64,000 nucleotides of DNA from Rhizobiales bacterium 62-17 (GCA_001898965.1 MKVW01000001.1:267826-331825), one strand, 5' to 3'. Counted from the stretch's first letter, positions 25,014 through 33,644 are shown. Numbers and translations: made by a program. The notes: a model not told the origin generated them from the letters alone.

Positions 25014-26882
25014 TCAATTCTGGTACATGGTCTCGATCAAAGCGGCATATTTCTTGGCGACCGCGCGACGCTTCAATTTCATGGTCGGCGTCAGCTCTTC
25101 GTCTTCTGCCGTCAGCAGATCCTCAATGACGCGAAAGTCTTTGATCTGCTCGACCCGTGCGAGCTTGCCGTTGACGCCTTCGATCTCGGCGCGCACCAGC
25201 GTCTGCACTTCGGCTGTTTGCGTCAAGCTCTTGAAATCCGTGTAGGGCACCTGCTTGTCCTGCGCGAACTTGGCGACATTGTCTTGGTCGATCATGACCA
25301 GGCAGGTGAGATATTTGCGGCCATCGCCGACAAGCATCGCATCGACGATATAAGGGCTGAACTTCAGATCGTTCTCGATCTGGCTCGGCGTGATGTTCTT
25401 GCCGCCTGACGTAATGATGATGTCCTTGAGACGATCTTTCACCCTGAGATAGCCGTCCGCATCGATCTCGCCGCAGTCGCCCGTATGCAGCCAGCCGTCA
25501 TCATCGATCGCCTCGGCGGTCTTCTGCTGCATGTGCCAATAGCCTTGGAAGACATGCGCGCCGCGCACGAGGATTTCTTCCTCGGCGCCGATCTTGAGTT
25601 CGGTATTGTCGACAGCGAGACCAGCGGTGCCAACACGGATACCATCGGCCGGCATGGCGGTGGCATAGCCGGTCGTTTCCGTCATGCCATAGGCCTCAAG
25701 CAGATTGATGCCCATAGCCATGTACCATTTGATCAGTTCCGGCGGCACCGGCGCGGCGCCTGTCGTTGCGACCTTGATATTTTGCAGGCCGAGGAATTTG
25801 CGCACGTTTAGCAAAGCCACGAATTGCAAAGCCGCAAAACGCCAGCGTCGCAAAGGCGAGACCGGACGTTTGTCCATGGTCGCCTCGGCGATGGCAGCGC
25901 CATCGGCGACGGCCAGCGTATAGACTTTGCGTGCCAAGGGCATGGCGTCGCGCAGAAACAGTTCGATCTGGGAATGCATCTTTTCCCAAAAGCGTGGCGG
26001 CGCGAACAGCATATGCGGCACCACTTCGCGCATGTCGTTGAACACGGTGCCGGAATTCTCCGGGAAGTGCACGATGACGCCGAGGCGGAGCTGATTGAAC
26101 ACCGTGCCCATGCGCTCGGCGATATGGCAGAGCGGCAGGAAGGAAATGGAATGATCCAACTCGGCGACGGGCAGATGCCGCGCGATCGCCTCCAGTTGAA
26201 ACATCACATTGCGATTGGAAATCATCGCGCCCTTCGGCGCACCCGTTGTTCCCGACGTATAGACCAGAAAGGCGGTATCGGCTTGGTCGGCGGCGTCGAT
26301 CGCTTGCTCGAATAGGGCGCCCTGCGTTTTCGCTAGTTCACCGCCGCGCGCCAGGAAGGTTGAGAAAGACATCACTTGTGGGTCTGAAAAATCGCGCAGG
26401 CCGTCCCAATCCATCACTATGATGGAGAGAAGATCGGGACATTTCGCCCGGATCGCCAAGGTCTTGTCGAGCTGCTCCTCGTTTTCGACGAAGACCGCGC
26501 GGGCGCCGGAATTGCTGAGGATATATTCGATCTGATCGGGCGAAGATGTCGGATAAATGCCGGTGCCGATGACGCCGACGCATTGCGCGCCCATGTCGGC
26601 GAGGAGCCATTCGGGACGGTTCTCGGCGAGGACGGCGATGACATCGCCACGACGACAGCCGGTGTCCAGCAGAGCGAGGCCGACGGCCCGCGCATCGGCA
26701 TAATAGTCGCCCCAGGTCTGCGAGTGCCAGATGCCCTTGCGCTTTTGCCGCAAGGCGGGCCGGTCTTTCCAGTCGCGGCAGCGGGCGCGAAACAGCCGCG
26801 TCGGCGTGTCCTCGCCGGCAACCGTGATGAGGTTCTGCGGTGCTGGTGCCGTTTCGATGCGCAGAGCTGTTGCTACCGCCAT
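25014..26882 (-). CDS. Long-chain-type acyl-CoA synthetase (AMP-forming)
   Basis: A 622-residue FadD15/ACSL-type ligase. The P-loop is LVYTSGTTGAPKGAMISN, followed by SFLPLCHIAERMGT, the AYGMTETTG block, GWLHTGDCGEID, and KDIIITSGGKNITPSQIEN. It converts a carboxylic acid to its CoA ester using ATP. The ATG at 26882 overlaps the LivF-type ATPase gene by 10 bases; a much longer in-frame extension (to 27284) lies wholly inside that gene. Its place between the permease/ATPase genes and the binding protein suggests activation of the imported substrate. Confidence 0.93.
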   Translation of the reverse strand: MAVATALRIETAPAPQNLITVAGEDTPTRLFRARCRDWKDRPALRQKRKGIWHSQTWGDYYADARAVGLALLDTGCRRGDVIAVLAENRPEWLLADMGAQCVGVIGTGIYPTSSPDQIEYILSNSGARAVFVENEEQLDKTLAIRAKCPDLLSIIVMDWDGLRDFSDPQVMSFSTFLARGGELAKTQGALFEQAIDAADQADTAFLVYTSGTTGAPKGAMISNRNVMFQLEAIARHLPVAELDHSISFLPLCHIAERMGTVFNQLRLGVIVHFPENSGTVFNDMREVVPHMLFAPPRFWEKMHSQIELFLRDAMPLARKVYTLAVADGAAIAEATMDKRPVSPLRRWRFAALQFVALLNVRKFLGLQNIKVATTGAAPVPPELIKWYMAMGINLLEAYGMTETTGYATAMPADGIRVGTAGLAVDNTELKIGAEEEILVRGAHVFQGYWHMQQKTAEAIDDDGWLHTGDCGEIDADGYLRVKDRLKDIIITSGGKNITPSQIENDLKFSPYIVDAMLVGDGRKYLTCLVMIDQDNVAKFAQDKQVPYTDFKSLTQTAEVQTLVRAEIEGVNGKLARVEQIKDFRVIEDLLTAEDEELTPTMKLKRRAVAKKYAALIETMYQN

Positions 26883-27664
26883 GTTTTGCGCCTCTTCCAC
26901 CGCTGCATGCGTCCGTCCGCTCCCGTCGTCGCGCCTGTCCCGAGGTAAAACTCTTTGACGTCCTGCTTCTGCATCAGCTCTTCGCTGAGGCCGGCGGCGA
27001 CGATCCTCCCGAGCTCCATGATATAGGCATCCTGCGCATTCTTCAGCGCAATAGCGGCGTTCTGTTCGACCACCAGGATGGTCGTCTTGGTCTCGGCATT
27101 GACGCGGCCGATGATGGAAAAAATATCCTTGGTGATGAGTGGCGACAGGCCGAGCGAGGGTTCGTCGAGCAGGAGCACGCGGGGCCGCGACATCAGCGCC
27201 CGGCCGATGGCGAGCATTTGCTGTTCGCCACCGGAGAGCAGGCCGCCATTCTGGCTGGTGCGTTCGCGCAGGCGCGGGAACCAATCGAAAATCTGTTCCA
27301 GATCGTCACTGAGCCCGGCCTTGTCGCGCCGCGCCATTGCACCCATCATCAGATTTTCGCGCACCGTGAGGAAGGGAAACACTTGCCGCCCTTCGGGCAC
27401 GAGCACGACGCCGCGCCGGGCGATTTCGTCAGGGTCGAGCCCCTGGATCACCTGGCCATCGAACACCACTGATCCTTTGAACGGATCGATCACGCCGGCA
27501 ATGGTGCGCAGCAAGGTCGATTTGCCGGCGCCGTTGGCGCCCAGGACCGCGACAATGCGTCCTTCATGGACATCGAGGCTGACGCCGCGAATGGCATTGA
27601 TCGGACCGTACCAGGTCTCGATGTTGCGGATGCTCATCAGTGGTCCGCTCTTGGGCTCGTTCAT
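26873..27664 (-). CDS. livF: Liv-type ABC transporter ATPase, LivF-like
   Basis: A 263-residue ATP-binding subunit. Walker A is GANGAGKST, the signature is LLSGGEQQMLAIGRALM, Walker B is LLLDEPSLGLSP, and the switch His region is replaced by VVEQNA, as in LivF proteins. It powers uptake together with the LivG-like ATPase. The ATG at 27664 gives MNEPKSGPLMSIRN and lies five bases after the LivG stop. The C-terminal tail is longer than average and basic (RWKRRKTWR), and overlaps the start of the acyl-CoA ligase gene. Confidence 0.93.
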   Translation of the reverse strand: MNEPKSGPLMSIRNIETWYGPINAIRGVSLDVHEGRIVAVLGANGAGKSTLLRTIAGVIDPFKGSVVFDGQVIQGLDPDEIARRGVVLVPEGRQVFPFLTVRENLMMGAMARRDKAGLSDDLEQIFDWFPRLRERTSQNGGLLSGGEQQMLAIGRALMSRPRVLLLDEPSLGLSPLITKDIFSIIGRVNAETKTTILVVEQNAAIALKNAQDAYIMELGRIVAAGLSEELMQKQDVKEFYLGTGATTGADGRMQRWKRRKTWR

Positions 27665-27669
27665 GTCGA

Positions 27670-28428
27670 TCACGTCCCGAGATAAGCGGAGATGACGGTC
27701 GGATTGGACTGTACTTCGTCGACCGCGCCGATGGCGAGAACCTGTCCGGCATTCATGCACATGACGCGATCGGCCGCTTGCGAGACGAGCGACATGTCAT
27801 GTTCGATCATGATCACTGTCACGCCGAGATCGCTGCGGATGTCGTCGATCCAGAAGGCGAGGTCGCGCGCTTCTTCCGGATTGAGTCCGGAAGCCGGTTC
27901 GTCGAGCAACAGCAGTTTCGGTTGGGTGGCGAGCGCCCGGGCAAGTTCGACCACTTTACGCACGCCATAGGGCAGGGCGGAAACGAGGCTGTTGCGATAG
28001 GGCGCCAGTTCCAGGAAGTCGATGATATCCTCGACACGGGCCCGCGATTCCGCCTCCGCCCGGCGGATGTTGGGTAGCCAACAGATTTCCGAAATCAGAT
28101 TGCCATAGGGAAAACGGTGGCGGCCGAGCAGCAGATTGTCGATGACGGCTGCGCCTTCGAACAGTTCGATATTCTGGAATGTGCGTGCGATGCCGTAATC
28201 GACGATGCGATGGCGCGGAACATGAGTGATGTCCTTACCATCGAAACTGATCCGTCCCGAACTGGCATTGAATACCCGCGTGATCACGTTGAACACGGAA
28301 GTTTTTCCGGCACCGTTCGGGCCGATGATGGCAAACACCTCGCCCTGCGCGACATCGAAAGAGAGATCGCGAATAGCGCGGACGCCGCCGAAGGAGAGGG
28401 AAACGCTGTCGACGGAGAAATAGCTCAT
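27670..28428 (-). CDS. livG: Liv-type ABC transporter ATPase, LivG-like
   Basis: A 252-residue ATP-binding subunit. Walker A is IGPNGAGKTS, Walker B is LLLLDEPASGLNP, and the switch region is MIEHDMSLV. The ABC signature reads LPYGVRKVVELARAL, the LPYG variant that is normal for LivG. FNASSGRISFDGKDI is a typical coupling-loop neighbourhood. Its ATG overlaps the stop of the permease gene upstream (ATGA at 28425-28428), so the two are translationally coupled. Confidence 0.93.
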   Translation of the reverse strand: MSYFSVDSVSLSFGGVRAIRDLSFDVAQGEVFAIIGPNGAGKTSVFNVITRVFNASSGRISFDGKDITHVPRHRIVDYGIARTFQNIELFEGAAVIDNLLLGRHRFPYGNLISEICWLPNIRRAEAESRARVEDIIDFLELAPYRNSLVSALPYGVRKVVELARALATQPKLLLLDEPASGLNPEEARDLAFWIDDIRSDLGVTVIMIEHDMSLVSQAADRVMCMNAGQVLAIGAVDEVQSNPTVISAYLGT

Positions 28429-29501
28429 CGATAGCGCTCCGAATGCATATAGGTCTTGCCGCGCCGGAACGTATTGCGGCGGTAGAGCGGGAAATTCTCG
28501 AAGAGAATCTTCAGTTTGAGCCAGCGGCCGTTGAGTCCATTAGGCTCGAACATGACGAACAGCGCGAGGATCAGGCCGAAGACAAAGGTCTCGAGGCCGA
28601 ATTGCGAGGAGATGCTGGTCGGTAGCAGCGGCTTGATCTTGGAGATGAGCGTCGGCAGCATGCCGATCAGAATTGCCCCGAAGATCGCGCCGCGCAACGA
28701 ACCAAGCCCGCCGATCACCACCATGAGCACCAGTTCCATCGACAGCATGACGCTGAAACCGTCAGGTGTCAGGAATTGCAGATGATGGGCGAGCAGGGCG
28801 CCGGCGATGCCGGTGACGAAAGCCGAAATGACGAAAGCCAGAACCTTGTAACCGCCGACCCAGATGCCGAGCGTCGCGGCGGCGGCTTCGGAATCGCGTA
28901 CGCCAATGAAGGCTCGGCCGGTGCGCCCGCGCATCAGATTGATCAGGCCCAGCAGAACCGCGACCAGGATAACGAGGCAGAGAAAGTAAAAGCCCTTGAG
29001 CGAACTCAGATCATAACCAAACAGCGAGGGTGGCGACACAGGAATGCCGGTGAACCCGCCGGTTACGTCTTTCCAGCGGCCGATGATCTGTTCGGTCAGC
29101 ATGGCATAGGCCAGCGTCACCATGGCGAGATAGAGGCCCGAGACGCGGATGGCCGGCAGGCCGATAATGAAGCCGACGAAGCCGGTGAGCGTCGCGGCAC
29201 CCAGAATGGATGGGATGAAGCCGATGCCCTGATCGAGCAGCAAGGTGTGGGTATAGGCGCCGATCGCCATGAAAGCCGCATGACCGAGCGAGACCTGGCC
29301 GGTGAAGCCGGTCAGCACCATCAGCGCGAGACTGGCGATGGAAACGATGAACAGATAGCTCAGTTCGCCGACATAATAGGCCGGCAGCAGCCAGGGCGCG
29401 ACGATGAGCGCGATCGCCAGCGCGCCATAGCAAATCCATTGCGAGCGATAGCGCAACAATTGCTGGGCGTCGCTGTAGGAGGTGTCGTAGGCAAACCGCA
29501 T
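28425..29501 (-). CDS. livM: Liv-type ABC transporter permease, LivM-like
   Basis: A 358-residue inner-membrane permease with about 9 to 10 membrane segments. The family block GFTGQVSLGHAAFMAIGAY and the EAA-type loop around GRAFIGVRDSEAAAATLG are clear. It forms the translocation path with the LivH-like subunit. The C-terminal tail after FVMFEPNGLNGRW is basic and cytoplasmic. It begins one base downstream of the LivH-type gene, which again points to a tight operon. Confidence 0.93.
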   Translation of the reverse strand: MRFAYDTSYSDAQQLLRYRSQWICYGALAIALIVAPWLLPAYYVGELSYLFIVSIASLALMVLTGFTGQVSLGHAAFMAIGAYTHTLLLDQGIGFIPSILGAATLTGFVGFIIGLPAIRVSGLYLAMVTLAYAMLTEQIIGRWKDVTGGFTGIPVSPPSLFGYDLSSLKGFYFLCLVILVAVLLGLINLMRGRTGRAFIGVRDSEAAAATLGIWVGGYKVLAFVISAFVTGIAGALLAHHLQFLTPDGFSVMLSMELVLMVVIGGLGSLRGAIFGAILIGMLPTLISKIKPLLPTSISSQFGLETFVFGLILALFVMFEPNGLNGRWLKLKILFENFPLYRRNTFRRGKTYMHSERYR

Positions 29502-29502
29502 G

Positions 29503-30387
29503 TTACACCCGCCGTCCGTGCGCTTCGCCGAGCAGGCCGCGCGGCCAGAAAATCAGCACGCCGATCAAGACCAGTTGCGCCGACATTTCCTTGGCGCCGT
29601 CCGGCAGATAGACACCGGCGAACTGTTCGATCAGGCCGATCAACAGGCCGCCGAGGATGGCGCCGGGAATGCTGCCGAAGCCTCCGAGCACGAGGGCGGC
29701 AAGCCCCTTGAGCACGACGAACCAAAGACTGATATCGACGAGGGCAATGGGCGCCAGCAGCAGGCCGGCAACGGCGGCCATGGCGGCGGTGAGCGCCCAG
29801 ACAAACGAGTTCAGCCGCTTCACGCGAATGCCGCAGAGATAGGCGGCGAGCTGGTTCTGCGAAGACGCTTGAATGGCGACGCCAAGCTGAGTGTAACGCA
29901 GAAAGAGAAACAGCAGCGCTGTAACGATCAGTGCCGCCGCGAGAATGACGAGATTGAGATCGGTCACCACGATGGGTCCGATGTGGGTGATATGACCGGT
30001 CCACGGCGTCGGATAGCTGCGCGATGTCGGCCCAAAGCCCATGCTGACCAGGCCGCGCAACATGAAGGCGAGCGCGATGGTGAGCATCACGCCCGCGAAC
30101 TGCGGCTGTCCGACGATCGTCCGCATCACGTGTCGATCCAGGAAATAACCGAGCATGGCGGCGATGAGGATGGTGATGAGAGCGGCCGGCCAGAAGGGGA
30201 TACCGGCGACGACGATCAATCCCCAGCCGATGAAAGCCGACATCATCAGAATGTCGCCATAGGCGAAATTCAAAACTTCGGTCGCCTTATAGGTAAGCAC
30301 GATACCGAGAGCGACCAAGGCGTAGATCGAGCCGATGGAGATCCCGTTGAGGGTCAACTGAAGGATCTGCACGACCTGGGCATCCAT
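29503..30387 (-). CDS. livH: Liv-type ABC transporter permease, LivH-like
   Basis: A 294-residue inner-membrane permease. It starts MDAQVVQILQLTLNGISIGS, a typical LivH opening, followed by YALVALGIVLTYKATEVLNF and, near the end, VLGGFGSIPGAILGGLLIGL. Eight or so membrane segments are expected. The ATG at 30387 lies 11 bases after the SDR stop and follows AGGGG; a 170-residue upstream extension in this frame runs through the SDR gene and is rejected. The complete set of H, M, G, F and binding protein makes a functional importer likely. Confidence 0.93.
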   Translation of the reverse strand: MDAQVVQILQLTLNGISIGSIYALVALGIVLTYKATEVLNFAYGDILMMSAFIGWGLIVVAGIPFWPAALITILIAAMLGYFLDRHVMRTIVGQPQFAGVMLTIALAFMLRGLVSMGFGPTSRSYPTPWTGHITHIGPIVVTDLNLVILAAALIVTALLFLFLRYTQLGVAIQASSQNQLAAYLCGIRVKRLNSFVWALTAAMAAVAGLLLAPIALVDISLWFVVLKGLAALVLGGFGSIPGAILGGLLIGLIEQFAGVYLPDGAKEMSAQLVLIGVLIFWPRGLLGEAHGRRV

Positions 30388-30398
30388 CGGCGGTTCCC

Positions 30399-31304
30399 CT
30401 AGTTCGGTTTCTTGCGGGCGCTGGCCGCGTCCAGATGCATATCCTTGAGCAAACCGTCGAAGGCCGCATTCGACGAGGTATAGGCGACGCCTGCCTTGTC
30501 GCGGATTTCGTCGAATACGGCCGCCATATTGCGGCCCACCCCGTCGGCGCTTTGCGTTTCGACCGGAAAGCCACGGCGGAAGTGACCGCCGCCGGCGATG
30601 ATCACTTCGCCATTGGCTGTGCAATTTTCGCTGGCGAGCCAGAGCACCATCGGCACCACTTGTTCCGGGCTGAACCGTTCGGCGATCTCGCCGGAAAGAT
30701 AGGCCGAGGTCATTTGCGATAATGCATAGGGGGAAATGGCGTTGGCTTTGATGCCGCGCGCCGCGCCTTCGGCGGCGAGGCTGCGGGTGAGGCTTTCGAT
30801 GGCGCCCTTGGCGGCGCCATAAGCCGTCAGGCCATGATTGCCAAAGCGGCCGGCGCTCGATGTGGTGGTGACGATGCGGCCATAGCCGTTCTCGCGCAGG
30901 ATCGGCCACGCCGCCTGCAAGAGATGCAGCGTGCCGTAGAAGCCGACATCGAAAATGGTGCGGAAGTCTTCGACCGATGTTTTGTGAAAGGCGGCGGCCT
31001 GCGGCACGGCCGCGTTGGCGACGACGATGTCGAGCCGTCCGAAGGCGGCGAGGGCGGCCTTGACCATGTTCTCGCCGGCCTGCGCCTGCTCCACTTCGTC
31101 GTAATTGGCGACAGCACGGCCACCGCGCGCGCGAATGGCGGCGACGACTTGCGCGGCCGAGGTTTGTTCGTCGCTTTCGCCTTGGTGACGGCGGTTGTTG
31201 ACGACGACGGCGGCGCCGCGTTCCGCCAGGCCCAGCGCATAAGCGCGGCCAAGGCTCTTGCCGGCTCCCGTCACAATCGCGACACGACCTGAAAGGTCCG
31301 TCAT
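30399..31304 (-). CDS. SDR dehydrogenase, MFE-2/17-beta-HSD4-like
   Basis: A 301-residue SDR and the first gene of the transporter operon. The nucleotide motif VTGAGKSLGRAYALGLAERG and the following VVVNNRR resemble the 3-hydroxyacyl-CoA dehydrogenase part of peroxisomal MFE-2. NAAV, the Ser in TTTSSAGRFG and AYGAAKGAIESL give the active site. A likely role is oxidation of a 3-hydroxyacyl-CoA in side-chain beta-oxidation; that is an inference from resemblance. The ATG follows GGAGGGG. Upstream lies TTGACA-N17-TACCCT with a palindrome at the expected transcription start. Confidence 0.88.
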   Translation of the reverse strand: MTDLSGRVAIVTGAGKSLGRAYALGLAERGAAVVVNNRRHQGESDEQTSAAQVVAAIRARGGRAVANYDEVEQAQAGENMVKAALAAFGRLDIVVANAAVPQAAAFHKTSVEDFRTIFDVGFYGTLHLLQAAWPILRENGYGRIVTTTSSAGRFGNHGLTAYGAAKGAIESLTRSLAAEGAARGIKANAISPYALSQMTSAYLSGEIAERFSPEQVVPMVLWLASENCTANGEVIIAGGGHFRRGFPVETQSADGVGRNMAAVFDEIRDKAGVAYTSSNAAFDGLLKDMHLDAASARKKPN

Positions 31305-31326
31305 CGTGTCGTCCCCTCCGCTTATT

Positions 31327-31372
31327 ACTTCAATTAGTGAAGCAGGGTATCGGCGCCCCTGCGGGTTGTCAA
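31327..31372 (-). promoter_or_regulatory. Transporter-operon promoter with downstream operator
   Basis: On the minus strand: TTGACA (31372-31367), a 17-base spacer, TACCCT (31349-31344), then ACTTCA-ATTAG-TGAAGC (31327-31343 on plus), matching the set A palindrome in 11 of 12 arm positions. Here the operator would overlie the transcription start rather than the spacer, a classical repression arrangement. The divergent regulator gene at 31478 may share it. Confidence 0.6.
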
Positions 31373-31477
31373 TCTTGCCGCGTCGTCCGAACGCACCAAA
31401 CCGCGTTGCAAAAGGCTCTTGTTGTTCTCATCGTTTCTGTGCATTTGATTGAAGAGACGTCGTTGATTTGCGCGTCC

Positions 31478-32482
31478 ATGACCACCATCGCGTCGCTTGC
31501 GTTGCACTCGAACCCACGGAGCGGAACCGAAATCGTGGATCAGAAATTGATAGATGCGATTTTGGGAAATCCGGTCGCGCGTGCTTTCGCCATCATGGGC
31601 GACACCTGGACACAGCTGATTCTGCGCGACGCCTTTTTCGGTGTGCATCGCTTCTCCGATTGGCGCGAAAGTCTCGGCCTGCCGCGCAGCGTTCTGTCCG
31701 ACCGTTTGACGCGTCTCGTCGCCTCTGGCCTTCTCGAATTGCGCACGCGCGAGGGTGGCGTGCGCACCGAATATGGCCTCACCGCGATGGGGCTCGATCT
31801 TTTCGGTGTGTCGGTGATGCAAGGTCAATGGGATCGGCTCTATGCGCCCGAGCCGCTGCGCAACCGTTATGCCCTGGCCTTTTTCGATCGCGAGACGGGC
31901 AAGCGCGTGCGTTTCGCCGTGCTCGATCGGCCGCATGGCAAGCCGGTCGATCCGCGCCGCATCACCTATACACGTGGTCCAGGCATTGAAGAGCGGCGCC
32001 TGCCGGTGAGTTCCAGGCGGCGTCGGTTGGAGACGGGCCGTGGCGAGCTGCCGCTTGAGCGGTCGGTTGAGATCATCGGTGATTATTGGAGCGCCGCCAT
32101 TCTCTCGGCAGCCTTTTTTCGCCTGCGCCGGTTCGATCAGTTCACGCAGGTGCTGAACATTTCCTCGAACATTCTCACGGAGCGCCTCAACCGGTTCGTT
32201 GCCAACGGCATATTCGAGAAACATCCCTATCAGGATGGACCGATCCGTTTCGAATATCGGCTGACGCCAGCGGGGCTTGGTCTCTATCCGGTGATCTTGG
32301 CGCTGTTTGGTTGGAGCGAGCGCTGGTTGTGCGATTTCGACAATCCGCCGATGAAACTGATCGATCGCGAAACGGGCGAGCGCATCACGCCGGTCGTTTG
32401 CAATGTCGCGACGGGTTTGCCGGCCGATGCCAAGCGCATTCGCTGGGAACGCGAGGACATGCGCGCTGCCGCGCGTCGCTGA
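31478..32482 (+). CDS. Tandem HxlR-type winged-helix regulator, cysteine-free paralogue
   Basis: A 334-residue protein with two HxlR-like halves, paralogous to the regulator at 21047. Half 1 has IMGDTWTQLILRDAFFG and VLSDRLTRLVASGLL; half 2 has IIGDYWSAAILSAAFFR and ILTERLNRFVANGIF. The modules after each half keep the strand pattern (FFDRETGKRVRFAV and LIDRETGERITPVV) but have lost the paired cysteines seen in the paralogue. The ATG at 31478 is the likely start; no strong ribosome site precedes it. It is divergent from the transporter operon and may control it or set B. Confidence 0.82.
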   Translation: MTTIASLALHSNPRSGTEIVDQKLIDAILGNPVARAFAIMGDTWTQLILRDAFFGVHRFSDWRESLGLPRSVLSDRLTRLVASGLLELRTREGGVRTEYGLTAMGLDLFGVSVMQGQWDRLYAPEPLRNRYALAFFDRETGKRVRFAVLDRPHGKPVDPRRITYTRGPGIEERRLPVSSRRRRLETGRGELPLERSVEIIGDYWSAAILSAAFFRLRRFDQFTQVLNISSNILTERLNRFVANGIFEKHPYQDGPIRFEYRLTPAGLGLYPVILALFGWSERWLCDFDNPPMKLIDRETGERITPVVCNVATGLPADAKRIRWEREDMRAAARR

Positions 32483-32537
32483 CTGATCCGTCTGATCCTT
32501 ACGCAAAACCATCCCTCCCAGGAGTGCGTATGCATAG

Positions 32538-32564
32538 CTTGCATTAATGGACTAATTTTGCAAG
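32538..32564. promoter_or_regulatory. Inverted repeat before the DUF1295 gene
   Basis: CTTGCA (32538-32543) and TGCAAG (32559-32564) form 6-base arms 15 bases apart. The left part, CTTGCATTAATGGACTAA, resembles the sequence at 33627-33644 upstream of set B, with only transition differences. It may be an operator or promoter element for the set B side. Confidence 0.35.
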
Positions 32565-32651
32565 TCTCCCTTCCACAACTCTTGCAAGAGTCTCGCGCTG
32601 AAGCTGCGTGTGGCCTGCAGGAGAGAGCGATCCGAGTGGGGAGGATTGGCC

Positions 32652-33602
32652 GTGAACCTGATTCTGCAAATGCTGATCGGCTGGTGTGTGATCGCCGCGA
32701 TATGGCTGCTCGTCATGCCGAAGGATACGCGCGGCAAAGCTTGGCACTATGTTCATGCGGCGGTGCCACTGGTTGTCCTGCTCGTTGCCTACAGCTTGGG
32801 CGATGGACTGTTGCGCGGCGTGCTGACCGTTTGGGCGACCGCCGGCATTTTCATTTTGCTGGGTTTGGGCGTGACATGGGCCATCGGCACGGCTTTGCGC
32901 AATCACGGCATCATGGATGTCGCCTATCCATTGCTGCCGTTCGGCGCCGCATGTTTCATGGCGTATCTTTTTCGCGCCAATTTCAGTTGGTGGTCGGGCC
33001 TGCTTCTGGCTATGGCGGCGGCATGGTCGCTGCGGCTCGCCTTTCAGACGTATCACGACAATATTGGTGAAGAGCGTCAGCCCTATGCGACGTGGCGCAA
33101 GCGGGGCGGCAACTCCTGGCTGTGGTGGAGTTTCTTCCAAATCCATTTGTTGCAAGGCGTCCTGATCTGGATCTGGAGCGCGCCTTTCGCCTTTGCATTC
33201 GGCACGCCGAGCCCGCAAATGGTTTGGCCGGCTGTTCTGGGCTTTCTCGTTTGGCTGGTCGGCTTTCTCTTTCAATCCTTCGCCGATCTTCAGCTCCGCC
33301 GTTTCAAGGAGAACCCGGCCAATCGCGGTGGTTTGCTGCAAACCGGCGTGTGGAGCGTCATGCGCCAGCCGAATTATTTTGGCGAAGCCGTGATGTGGTG
33401 GGGCTATTTCGTCTTCGCCCTCGCCAATCCCTATGGCTTCCTCACCATCGTCTGCCCGGCTTACGTCACCTGGTTCATGGGCTATGGCTCGGCGGGGCGG
33501 TTCAAGGAAATGCACATGAGCCGCACACGCCCGGACGCCTGGGCGAACTATGTCGCGCGCACGCCGCGCTTCTTCCCCTGGCCTCGGCCTGCCGCAAAAT
33601 AG
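32652..33602 (+). CDS. DUF1295/steroid 5-alpha-reductase-like membrane protein
   Basis: A 316-residue integral membrane protein with about 8 segments. The C-terminal part fits the isoprenylcysteine methyltransferase/steroid reductase fold: LLQTGVWSVMRQPNYFGEAVMWWG, then GSAGRFKEMHMSRTRPDAWANY. Members reduce a C=C bond next to a carbonyl, or methylate; most bacterial DUF1295 proteins are uncharacterised. The start is a GTG at 32652, seven bases after GGAGG. It is on the same strand as set B with a gap of 98 bases that contains a possible regulatory motif. Confidence 0.8.
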   Translation: MNLILQMLIGWCVIAAIWLLVMPKDTRGKAWHYVHAAVPLVVLLVAYSLGDGLLRGVLTVWATAGIFILLGLGVTWAIGTALRNHGIMDVAYPLLPFGAACFMAYLFRANFSWWSGLLLAMAAAWSLRLAFQTYHDNIGEERQPYATWRKRGGNSWLWWSFFQIHLLQGVLIWIWSAPFAFAFGTPSPQMVWPAVLGFLVWLVGFLFQSFADLQLRRFKENPANRGGLLQTGVWSVMRQPNYFGEAVMWWGYFVFALANPYGFLTIVCPAYVTWFMGYGSAGRFKEMHMSRTRPDAWANYVARTPRFFPWPRPAAK

Positions 33603-33626
33603 TTGGCGAAAGCGTGTCGGTTATAA

Positions 33627-33644
33627 CTTGCGTTAACAGACCAA
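33627..33644 (+). promoter_or_regulatory. Motif before set B, similar to 32538
   Basis: CTTGCGTTAACAGACCAA here matches CTTGCATTAATGGACTAA at 32538-32555 in 14 of 18 positions, and all differences are transitions. It lies 56 bases before the oxygenase ATG. It could be the recognition site of the second HxlR-like regulator; it is not the ACTTCA palindrome. Confidence 0.3.
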
